A stretch of 37,947 nucleotides of DNA from Zancudomyces culisetae (Eukaryota > Kickxellomycota > Harpellomycetes > Harpellales > Legeriomycetaceae), in contig LSSK01000834.1 of NCBI GenBank assembly GCA_001969505.1, forward strand, positions 1 through 37,947. The letters are read 5' to 3'. A program made the translations under genes and the position numbers. This document shows positions 1 through 9,675 of this stretch, one piece after another (the first letter of the stretch is position 1; every line of letters starts with the position of its first letter). The notes beneath the pieces were generated by a model. The model saw only the letters and a program-made list of their open reading frames with translations, ran no database searches and had not been told where the DNA came from.

Positions 1-980
1 GGTAAATTTTATAATAGCTATAGTCTCCAATGTGTTGGTGTTTAATTTCAGATAAATAGGCCTGTTCATGTGAATTGGTTTCCATTTAAGCACCAGATAT
101 TCATCATTCTATTTCTACTTCTATTTCAGGGATGTCGAATCACACTTTGTTATTAAAATACCCCCATGGTACCACCTTTTAAGCCACACATCTTTTTTTG
201 GTTTGCATTTTGACCAAGCCTGGCCTTACTTTGTGGTTTACTTTTACTTTTACTTTTACTTTTACTTTTACTTTTACTTTTACTTTTGCTCTATCTACAA
301 AGTTAACGCCAATCGAGATTTAATGAATCTGTATTTCCTCCTACCACCACCTCCCGATGTACTTTTATATTTATATACGCAGTTGCTCATCACTACTCAT
401 AGAGTACTGTTGAGTTTCTACACGCGATTAAAAAAAGATGTATGAAAAGCAAATAGATATATTATTGTATGATTATTTTGGTCGTGTGATTTTTGATTAT
501 CATCAACAATATCCAAATTCGCTGAATTTCCAGTTTTTACGCTAATTTTATGCTCTTAATTGAATGTTAGCATAGTTTTGGTAATTGAGCTTTCAAAAAT
601 AAAAATAAAAATAATAAAAAAATAAAATCACACAACCCATTCTACATTAAACTTGATTATCTATTTTGTAATTATTTTTTAATACATATTTCAGTTGCAA
701 AAAGTTTAAATCCCGCATTAACTGTAAGCATTCTTCCATCGGAAAAAAAAACATTGGAGTTTTTTATCCTAATCTGTTTATTGTAAATTCATATTCATTT
801 ATTTCCGTTTTAACAATATTATGAATACCAAGTTCTAATTAATATTCTTTGTTCTAGACCTTCTTAAATAGCCCTGTATGGACAAAAATTTACGATTAAA
901 AGACAGATACGGATATATCTAACTTACAGACGGTTAAAACGAGAGTAAACAAAAAATATATACATATAAAACAGCAAAAA
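1..980. other. Upstream region of ATG7; possible tail of a gene at the left edge
   Basis: No complete gene is visible. The window opens with GGTAAA, a donor-like sequence, followed by polypyrimidine-AG acceptor-like sites ending near 51 and 129. A plus-strand frame is open from about 74 to 445. Its part from about 131 begins DVESHFVIKIPPWY, which reads like protein, but it then runs into a Tyr-Phe repeat produced by a hexanucleotide microsatellite. This could be the terminal exon of a gene entering from the left, or chance. From 446 to 980 the sequence is very AT-rich with A-runs and no ORF. A TATA-like TACATATAAAA lies just before the ATG7 start. Confidence 0.25.
241..288. repeat. (CTTTTA)8 hexanucleotide microsatellite
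   Basis: Eight consecutive six-base units of CTTTTA, the last ending in G instead of A. In one plus frame they read as alternating Tyr and Phe. The unit does not match the common TTAGGG telomere repeat. Confidence 0.9.
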
Positions 981-3897
981 ATGAACACTATTCAATTTGA
1001 ACCCATAAAAACCACAATTACGCCTCAGTTTTGGACCGAGCTAATGAGCTTTAAGCTATACGATGCCAAACTGGACTCACAAAAAGTTGAAATCAAGGGC
1101 TGGTATGAAGGTGGGAGATACAAAAGATTAAAAGCGGTACTTAAACCGACAGCTGCAACCTCAACCTCCAGTACAAATAAAGATCAGTATAACATTTACG
1201 AGGCACCAGCAACTGTAAGTTTGCAGGAATTCCATTCAGATTCGGCTACTAGTCGAGATAAAAAAGCACAGGGTTGGCAGTGTATCTGTGGAGATTTATA
1301 CAATACTAACACAATCGAAGAGTTTCTTAAACTCGACAGAAACAATTTGATGAAAGAGTACACGAAACAGGTAAATTAGTTTTATTTTATTTTAAAAATA
1401 ACATAAATGCGAAATGCAGGAGTAATGGAGGGAGAGAGAAGATATATTGATTATAAATTGCTAACAACTGAACTAGATTCAGCAAGATATCGAAAGCGGA
1501 CGAGCCACCAAAGATCCCAGCCTGCTGTTTAGGTTTATCGCCACTACATTTGCAGACTTGAAAAAATATAAATTCTATTATTGGCTAGGATATCCCAGTA
1601 TTGTGGAAAAGGTGCAATCCAAAGGTCTATCAAATGGTGATAATGCTGACCTTTATAGCAAGTTGGAGCTAGCGGTGGATAAATATGGAGAAAAAGAGGT
1701 ACGCTCTTACTTATTATTATATAGATTGGTGATTGCTTTTATAAACCAGTATTAGTATTCTGTGTTAACAGAGTACCACGTTACTACTTTCATGAAATTA
1801 TTAAGCCTGTGTGTAAAATGATGATATAGATGATCGAGCTATGCCAGGAATATAAAAGGCATACCGAAAGGAAAGATGGACAAACGGAAATCTTTTGTAT
1901 CGGTAGAAGAAAGGGAAAAAACGAGATAGGGTCGACACAAGAAGGCAGAAGCGGGCAAATCAATATTGAAGATGGTAGTGGTAATGAAGCAGTGTGGAAA
2001 ATAGGAAATTTGGTAGAATGGGAAGATATGGAGCAGGACCCCAGTATTGAAAAGGTAATGGTTGGGTTCATTGATCCAACGGGAAATAGGGAAAAAATGG
2101 GATGGATGTTAAGAAATATAATGGTGTGGTTAAGACGATGGCATCGAAAGGGAGGCGAGGAGGGGGGAATTGAGATTCTTAGCTTTAGGGATTATAAGTA
2201 TACAGAAAACTATCAAAGTTTGGTGGTTACAGTTGATAGTAATGTTAATGAAGTTGGTAAGTCCGATTAGTTACACAGATTTTTTTTTACTCTACATAGT
2301 CTTTCCACTAACAGGCGAGTTAAATCCAATGTAAAAAAAAAATAATAATGGAAATAGGCTTGAAAGAGTATAAAAGTGTGGGCTGGGAAAGGAATATCCA
2401 AGGGAAACTACAGCCCAAAATGGCGGATTTATCATCAACTATGAGTACTGAAAAGTAAGTGATTGATATGAGCATATGCACATCGACACATGCTTTCGGA
2501 TACTGAAACAAACGAAATATAAAATAGAATTGCAGAAACATCGCTGAACTTGAATCTTCAGTTAATGAAGTGGCGGGTAGCACCAAAACTGGATTTGGAG
2601 CTTATAGCGAATAGCAAATGCTTGCTTGTTGGGTCAGGAACGTTGGGATGTTATGTTTCCCGATCCTTGCTGGTAAAAATCACATATTAAGTATATACGC
2701 AGGGGTATGACTACTTATCAAACGAACATTATAAAAATGAGAAAATGGTACATATTTTAGGCATGGGGAGTCAAGAAAATCACGTTAGTAGACAACGGAA
2801 CAATTTCATACTCCAATCCACCACGACAGCCTTTGTTCAACTTTGAGGATGTTGGTAAACCCAAAGCGATCTGCGCAGCTGAAAATATAAAGAAAATATA
2901 CCCAGGAATAGTAAGAAAATTATTAATTGATCACACCTACTATTTAATTGTATGAAAGAAAAATTGAGTGGAAAACTAATCGTGTATTAATAATTGCTAT
3001 TGGATTGCTTTTTTTTTGTAGGAGGCACAGGGGGTTCAGCTGGAAATTCCAATGCCAGGCCATCCAATTTCCTCAAGTGAAAAAGAACAGCAGGCTGTTT
3101 TGGATGCCATAGAGAAGTTAGATGAACTTGTACAAAGCCATGATGTGGTGTTCCTGTTGACAGATAGTCGCGAGAGCCGATGGTTGCCGGCTGTGGTGAG
3201 TGCTGTACACAAAAAGCTAGTAATATGTTCGGCACTCGGGTTTGATGGGTTTGTGGTGCTGCGGCACGGTGTAGACAAAGCTGTTGGTGAAAACAGCGAA
3301 CAAGAGGGAGGGGATAATGCTAAACTTGGTTGCTATTTCTGCAATGATGTAGTTGCACCAACTGACTCGGTAAGCGATAGAACGCTGGATCAGCAATGTA
3401 CGGTTACCCGACCAGGACTAGCTCCAATTGCTGCTGGCTTTGCAGTAGAATTGATGGTTTCTGTACTCCAGCACCCAGATTCTGTACACAGCACACCTAA
3501 ACAACGAGCCATAAACGCTAAAAACAAGGGTGCCAGTGATTCTAGCGAGAGTGATGAGTCTGATTACCGATTCCAATTTGGCAAATATCCCCCTCACCAA
3601 ATTAGAGGCTTTTTGGGTGGGTTTGAGCTGCTCTCGATTTCTGGTCCTTCATATGATAAATGTACGGCTTGTTCGGCCACAATTACCTCTGCATACTCTG
3701 AATTCAGAACAGATTTTCTGCTAAATGCTTTTAATGACAGCTCGTACCTAGAAGATTTGACTGGCCTTTCTGAGCTACACAAATCGCTTGCGTTTAGTGA
3801 CGATTCCTTTGGCTCAGATGGCGATGAAGGCCAGGAAAACATCGGCTCCAATAATGGTACCAACGAGAACGATGACGACGATTTGGTGTTTATTTAA
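981..3897 (+). CDS. ATG7: Atg7, E1-like activating enzyme of autophagy (7 exons)
   Basis: Atg7 adenylates and thioesterifies Atg8 and Atg12 and passes them to Atg3 and Atg10, driving autophagosome formation in the cytosol. My exon model is 981-1370, 1483-1698, 1830-2256, 2358-2454, 2528-2672, 2761-2910 and 3022-3897. All phases agree and it gives 766 residues. The N-terminal domain shows [16 protein letters not shown] (exon 2) and FIDPTGN...GWMLRN (exon 3). The linker [14 protein letters not shown] and NLQLMKWR precede the E1 core. The nucleotide-binding loop GSGTLG is at about 412-417, followed by [14 protein letters not shown]. The catalytic cysteine is C601 in [10 protein letters not shown]. 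Zinc-type CxxC pairs are LGCYFC and DKCTAC. The tail is acidic and ends DDDDLVFI; in yeast the C-terminal tail recruits Atg8. Length is near the family norm. A Ser/Asp-rich insert lies before [12 protein letters not shown]. An in-frame stop at 2321 excludes the apparent CAG acceptor at 2314, so exon 4 starts at 2358. The next gene is convergent, 92 bases away. Confidence 0.95.
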
Positions 3898-3989
3898 TTT
3901 GTATCCCTTTTTCTTTCTTCTTTTTTATATATAAAAAAAACGTTATAAATATATATTACAGTTGCAATAACACTGGAATGTATATTTAC

Positions 3990-5540
3990 TTATGCTCTAA
4001 ATACATGAACTGTTCGGCTTATGTATTCTCGACATATTGGACACTCCTTTCGCTCTCCCTTAACTATCAATTCCGCACATTCTACACAGCAACACAAATG
4101 CCCACAGTTTAAAAATACACAATCTGTTGGCCTATCCAAACAAATCTTACATAAATCCTTGTCTTCCATCTCATCATCATCATCATCGTCATCATTATCA
4201 TTGTCATTCACTCTTGTCTCACTTTCTTCCTTTCCACTTTTTTCGCCTTTTCCATTTATGTTTCCATCTTCTCGTTCTTTTTCTTTTCTTTTCTTCTCAG
4301 GTTTTTGTTTGCTATTCACCAACATCAGTAGTTTGTCTATTAACTCCTTGCGCTCCAAAACCAAACTGCAATCCACTTTGTTTTTTTCTAATATCTTTTT
4401 GATTGTCTTTGATGACAGTGTTTCTATTGCTATTTTGTTTCTAATTATATCCTGTACTGTTATCACTTCTTCTTCATCCCAATTTTGTGGTCGTCTTTGC
4501 TGTATATTCTCTTGCCTTTGCCGTTGTTGTTGTTGTTGTTGTTGTTGTTGTCGCACCTCCTCCCTTTGCAAATTTGATGAAATATTACTGCTACTACTAC
4601 CGTTATTACCACCACCGTGATTGTAGTTGTGATTGTAATTATAGTTGTAGTTATGGTTAGGATTATTGCTGTTTTGCTGGCTTCCTCTGTTTGCCGATCC
4701 GCCTCTTCTACCATTCCCAGAGCCAGCATTACTGTTTTCTGAATTTCCTCCCCCAAAAAACTTCTCTATCCTGTCGCCAATCCCCATCGCCATATTCTCA
4801 ATCGCATTCCCAAAGTTGCTTGCTTCTACCTCAATTCGTTTGCCAAAATTACCTGCCTCTTCTTCTATTCGTCTGCCAAATTCGTTGAAATCGAATCCCG
4901 TCACGCTACCGCCACTATTCTGAACATCATTACTACCAGTCCGACTAATCCCGTTACTTCCAAATTCTCTGCTTTTTATCTCTTGTGGTTTCGGTACCTG
5001 ACTCCTATAATATCTTTCATTTCTATTTGTTGGCACAGTTTCTCGAATAAACTTTATCATATCCCCTCGATCAAGCACAAACCTTCTGCTACCACTAAAC
5101 ATCCCGTACTTTTTCAAATACCTAATCAACTCCTTATTGCTATACCTCTCCAATTCCTCTTCATTAGACACCGAAATCTTCAAATAATAATCGCAACAAT
5201 TACACGTATTTACTGGCTCTTTAAAACCAAATTTCGGTATGTACCATCGGTTATTTGAGCATTCGCTACAAACAACCTGCCCACAGTTCTTACAATTCGT
5301 TTTTGCTTTTTTTTTGCCATTTGCTTTACTAGAGCCGAAAAGTGGAAATGAATGGTTCGAGCTGAAAGCCGAGCCGCATATTATACAAGCCTTATATGCT
5401 TCCGGATTGTTCAATGTCGGAACCTCAAAACGGACTCCTTCATTGTCCAGAAGAGGTCCCCGGATCTGCTCCAGTTCAAGCTTTTGCTCAGGCGTCAGTG
5501 CATTTTCCCTATCATACTTTACTGGTTTGCCTCTATGCAT
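3990..5540 (-). CDS. FYVE-like/RING E3 ubiquitin ligase, RNF34/RFFL (CARP) type
   Basis: A predicted ubiquitin ligase of 516 residues in one exon. Residues 52-116 form a FYVE-like zinc domain with eight cysteines (C52, C55, C83, C86, C91, C94, C113, C116; core NCKNCGQVVCSEC). The basic RHHCR signature that binds PtdIns3P in true FYVE domains is replaced here (KTNCK), as in animal CARP proteins. Two SAP-like helical segments follow at about 126-168 and 370-415. The C-terminal RING (464-503) is C3HC4: C464, C467, C479, H481, C485, C488, C500, C503. The ending CPICREYISRTVHVFRA is very close to the RNF34/RFFL C terminus. In that family the RING recruits an E2, and substrates include signalling proteins. 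The middle (about 185-360) is Asn/Gly/Ser-rich with a poly-Gln run, and an acidic Asp run precedes the RING. Family assignment is firm; the substrate is unknown. Confidence 0.88.
   Translation of the reverse strand: MHRGKPVKYDRENALTPEQKLELEQIRGPLLDNEGVRFEVPTLNNPEAYKACIICGSAFSSNHSFPLFGSSKANGKKKAKTNCKNCGQVVCSECSNNRWYIPKFGFKEPVNTCNCCDYYLKISVSNEEELERYSNKELIRYLKKYGMFSGSRRFVLDRGDMIKFIRETVPTNRNERYYRSQVPKPQEIKSREFGSNGISRTGSNDVQNSGGSVTGFDFNEFGRRIEEEAGNFGKRIEVEASNFGNAIENMAMGIGDRIEKFFGGGNSENSNAGSGNGRRGGSANRGSQQNSNNPNHNYNYNYNHNYNHGGGNNGSSSSNISSNLQREEVRQQQQQQQQQRQRQENIQQRRPQNWDEEEVITVQDIIRNKIAIETLSSKTIKKILEKNKVDCSLVLERKELIDKLLMLVNSKQKPEKKRKEKEREDGNINGKGEKSGKEESETRVNDNDNDDDDDDDEMEDKDLCKICLDRPTDCVFLNCGHLCCCVECAELIVKGERKECPICREYISRTVHVFRA
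4523..4551. repeat. (GTT)n run encoding poly-Gln in the RING protein
   Basis: About nine to ten GTT/TTG units on the plus strand read as CAA codons on the minus strand, giving a poly-Gln tract in the linker of the FYVE-RING protein. A nearby run of Asp codons (about 4168-4206) adds an acidic tract. Confidence 0.85.
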
Positions 5541-7175
5541 TCTTTTATCTCTTTTCCCTATTATTTACTCTATTTATTCTTGCTATCTTTTCGTCTTTTT
5601 TTTGTGGAAAATCTGAATCTATGCTTGCGCTAGTCGAGAATATATCATTCCTGAACCCCACTTTTATTGTTATGTTTTACCTTTGGTTTTAAGTCTGTGA
5701 CTGTGACTTTGCTTAGTTTTGTAGGTAGATTTTTTCTTTACATTTTTCGGTAATTGTTTCTTTCTATGGGAATTTGATGTCCAATAGATGCTTATTAGCA
5801 ATCAAGCTTTACCCACGAGACTTGAACTTGGCAAAGCATTAAAAATCGTTGGGAATAAAGAATAATGGAAAACAGCCAAATATTCTCGATTCAACTTCTT
5901 GGAAACCAAATGCCAAACCATTCTACCATCGCACCCATTTATTTATAACCTTAGTCTAGTTCGTTTTTCTTATCTTATTGCAAACCTGTGTGTGGTAATA
6001 CGTTTGAATATGCAACAAATGAGTTTCAATGGTATCTTCACCCTTCTTTTCATAAACTGGTTAAAACAACAACTAAAATAAAAATCAGACCAATTCTGAT
6101 ATTAGCAAGTCAAATAAACACTACAACATCCACTCAACTCTCAACTAATATTGATTCACCTATTTTTTGTCACCTCATCAAATTAGCCCAGACACCAACA
6201 CCAACACCAACACCAACACTAACTAACTCTATAGCCATTGATCATGTTCACTATCCTAAGCCTACTAATTACTCTAAGGCATCATGGTCAACAGTTTAGC
6301 AAAATGGTATCTATCAAGCTGAAATTGTGAGCACACCCAAAATGCTAGCTACTAGCCTGAACCTTGTACTGGTTAACGCTAGATAAATTCTGTTAAACCT
6401 AGAAAATCGAGCTAACTAAACAATTTGAACAACTCACTTTAGTTGCTAGTAACTCATAATTAGGTGCAACAAACTCAACCACGGTGGTATATTTGTTGAC
6501 CAGTTAACTGTTCACCTTTCTCAACCAACCACACCTTTGTTCTACTTATCATGTAGTTTGCTATAATTTGTTTAGGTTTCAACTATAGCACATTTGATAA
6601 AAGTATATCATGTTCCTCTTTCAGTGTATCTTGGTGAATATATAAAACACTTTAAACATGTTATTGTTCAGGTTCAGATCCACCATTACTTTCAATCATA
6701 TCTAGATTTTTGTCAATTTGAAGTGCAGGAATAGTTGAATGGTCCCTATCCAAAACCGTAAAATATCACTTCACTTCAATAGCGGGGAATTTCCACTCAG
6801 TAGTAAATACTAATTTCTGAACCCAACCTTCCCCCTGGTAACCTACACTCAGTTTTGCAGGCCAAAGTAAGGGTTTGAGCATATTTGCTGAAAATTCTAA
6901 GAGTAAATATTTATAAGTTTCCAACAAATCAGGGCGGAGTGTCTGTTATTTCCTGGATATCATTTGTTTTTGCTTCTACAACCAACCAGAATCTCATCCA
7001 GCCCCATCATTGAACCAAATCTCAAAAATTAGCACAGAAATATCAACACTCCGAAAATAACTTTGCAAAAGCTATAATTTCGAGATGAATGTATTTCATT
7101 CAATATATCCAACATTTTGCTCTGATAGATTTGTAAAAGATACTATTAAACCTCTTCGAAACGAGCGGGAAAAAA
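5541..7175. other. Intergenic region between divergent RING gene and EXO70
   Basis: About 1.6 kb that should hold the promoters of both flanking genes. It contains only short, compositionally biased ORFs without recognisable motifs. A CACCAA microsatellite lies at 6193-6222. I see no RNA gene or mobile element. Confidence 0.6.
6193..6222. repeat. (CACCAA)n microsatellite
   Basis: Four exact CACCAA units followed by one CACTAA unit, in noncoding sequence. Confidence 0.85.
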
Positions 7176-9324
7176 ATGTCGACAAAGTATACATTGGAGG
7201 GTCTGGCAGAAGACAAAGACGAGTTTGAGTTTATGCAGGAGACGCTTAACGAGCTAAATGAGATGGCCTTACAAACGGTAATTCTCAAGTTTTGTCTTGC
7301 TCATCCTCCTAAATAATAAAACATATAGGCGTTATATGTAAAAAGAGTTGTTAAACACTAAATTAAATAGTCCAAGGTGCTAAAGGTTTTTGACTTGAGA
7401 ATTAAAAATCTGGGAAATGTAATGGAACCCATAAACAAATCCACGAAGAAGCTCACCGTGCTTTATGACAGTATGTTTAGAAATTATACTAATATATTTA
7501 TATAATACCCATGTCATGTCATAACTAGAAACATGATTTTAAAACCCTACATACTAATAAATAGATGTGGATGATACTATTGTCAGTCTGGACAATATTC
7601 TAAAATACTATGATGTCGGCGGCGAAGATTCAGGCATAATTACAACAGGGTAAGTTGGCTGATTATCGAATTAAGTCCAACAAGTGCTAATAGGAATTAA
7701 CTTTTTGAACTTTTATAGCTGCAATGAGAATGATTTAGATCCGTATTTGGAGGCTATTGGGCGACTTAAGCTCGCCAAGGATGAATTATCAAAATTACGG
7801 TTGGAATCAGCAATACAGAGTAAGAAGGAGATTGAAAATCTGATAGGGATAGGGCTAGATAACTTGCGAAAGGTGTTCTATCAGTGGATAAAGAAAAGTA
7901 GCAAGAAGGTGGATCCTACAGGGTATCGAAGGGCTGATGAGATCCCAACAATCACAAGTGAAAGATGTAAAGAGTTGAGAAATCTAGCTGAACAGTTTTG
8001 TGATGAAGGGAATGAAATTTACTTGGCCAAGCTTGCGGATACATATGCAGAAATACGCGGAAGGCATCTGTCTGAATGCTTGTCGGGCTTGGATGTGATG
8101 TGTAAAGAATTCTATAAACTGGATATCAAGGAAGCAGACCGAGCAGCTGGTCGAGGCGCGATGGGTGTAAGCGGGACAGTAAATGTCAACCCACTTACAC
8201 AGTTTGTGATCCCTGAATGCGAGGAGCGACAGGCTGGCACAGCTGATGTATTTCTTATGTATACAGAAAACCTGCTTAAGATGTTGCAGTCCGAGCAGCT
8301 GAAATGCCGCGAAATAATTCCTGCGGCTGTTTCGGAACGTGCATTTGAAAAAGTGTTTGAACCGGCATATCTTGCATACACAGGAACTACCCAACGTATA
8401 TGCAAAGTCCTGCTGACTGACTTGTATGCAAACTTGCTACGAGCAATAGACGTGCAGTCTGCACTTAAGCGGGGATACCCGGGGCTTGACAGACTGTTGC
8501 GGTTTAAGAAAAAGGGGCTAAACGAAATTCCCCGGATGCTGGAACAGTTGTTCCTTCCTATTAATGGGGCATTTTCGGGACTAATCCGTACACTACGCAG
8601 TCCTTCAAATAAACCCCCAGTCTCAAAGGAGGGTGGGATTTACAGACCGGCGGTAATAAGTCTAGACCTGATCAAAAATATGGTTGAGTATAAATCAAAC
8701 ATTTCAGAAATGATGTTTCAACTGGGCGATGGTCACTGGAATGAAACTGCACAGGAACAGGCTGCCAGTGGGCGTGCTGCTAATCCCAACGACGGAACAT
8801 CGATTTTCTGTCACTATATTGAAGACTACCTATCTGGCGTTGGTCAAATGGTGGAGGCGACGAGCAAGCAATTTATTCAGCCCGTTTCAATGTTTGCATT
8901 CCAAGCCAACAATTACCACTACATTGTCAAGTCAATCAGGTATTCCACTGGTTTGTCCTCTATGCTTAGTGACAAGGTAATTGCGAAATATGAGGCTAAC
9001 ACGCTGAGAAACCGAAAGGCCCTGATGGCTATCTGGAAATCATGTCTGGCCAGTTTTCCCGCTATGGGCTTGGGTCCAGCCGAAAAGCTTGATATGTTCA
9101 ATAGAACATTTGATGATCTTTGTGCCGATATTGGCGCATTTTCATTGCCCGATCCAGACCTGCGTGGAAAGCTGACTCAAGATACTATCGAGAGTTTGAT
9201 CCCTCAATACTCTAAATTTCTGGAAAAAAATATGGACGTTCTTGGTTCGGGCGGGTTTAGGCTTAAATATTCTGTTTCGGATATTGAAAAAATTATTGAC
9301 GTGATTTTTTCGTCCAGAAAATAA
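7176..9324 (+). CDS. EXO70: Exo70, exocyst complex subunit (4 exons)
   Basis: Exo70 is the exocyst subunit that binds PtdIns(4,5)P2 and Rho GTPases at the plasma membrane and tethers secretory vesicles there. My model is exons 7176-7277, 7371-7470, 7565-7649 and 7719-9324. Phases are consistent and the product is 630 residues, a typical Exo70 length. The N-terminal helical rod includes LRIKNLGNVMEPINKSTKKL and then DDTIVSLDNILKYYDV (exons 2-3). The last exon carries the conserved DPYLEAIGRLKLAKDEL and NLIGIGLDNLRKVFYQW. The C-terminal domain ends in the family pattern around YSKFLEKNMDV and KYSVSDIEKIIDVIF. The start is the ATG of MSTKYTLEGLAEDKDEF. It opens a 34-codon exon that joins in frame to the rest, and an in-frame intron-located ATG at 7684 is rejected as the start. 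A polyadenylation-type AATAAA lies at about 9435. Introns of 93, 94 and 69 bases have TAG acceptors. Confidence 0.93.
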
Positions 9325-9675
9325 TGGTACTTGAGCGCTTTATCGATGTGGGAGAGGATGATGTAGTGGGTGGTAATAATATGGTTTGTGTTTTCTTTGG
9401 TCCTCTCTGTTTTCCTCTTTTGCTTTTTATTATAAATAAATTAATGTACCGAAACCCAAATATATAATCATTTAATACAAAAAAAGTGGAGGTAGTAAAT
9501 AAATCACGTGTTTAACTGTGCACACAATTCAAGTTTATATGACTGAAATGTCGAATAATGGATCCGCAAATTCATACATCAGCAAACAAATCAGTCCTGA
9601 CAATTGGCATCATGTTTGAAAGCCAAAAAAAAAAGTCAATCACACTACATCACACACACACTCATTTAACAAAGC
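9325..9675. other. Convergent 3' region between EXO70 and the GH5 gene
   Basis: About 350 bases between two stop codons. It contains an AATAAA at about 9435 suitable for EXO70 and A-rich or CA-rich sequence (a short CACACACACA near 9650). No gene is seen. Confidence 0.6.

Noticed and set aside
4021-5692. Several plus-strand ORFs opposite the RING gene
   Set aside because: They are antisense shadows, rich in Ser, Phe and Cys from repeat sequence, without domains.
7684-7719. ATG at 7684 as the start of EXO70
   Set aside because: It lies inside an intron. Upstream exons 7176-7649 join in frame and supply conserved N-terminal Exo70 sequence.
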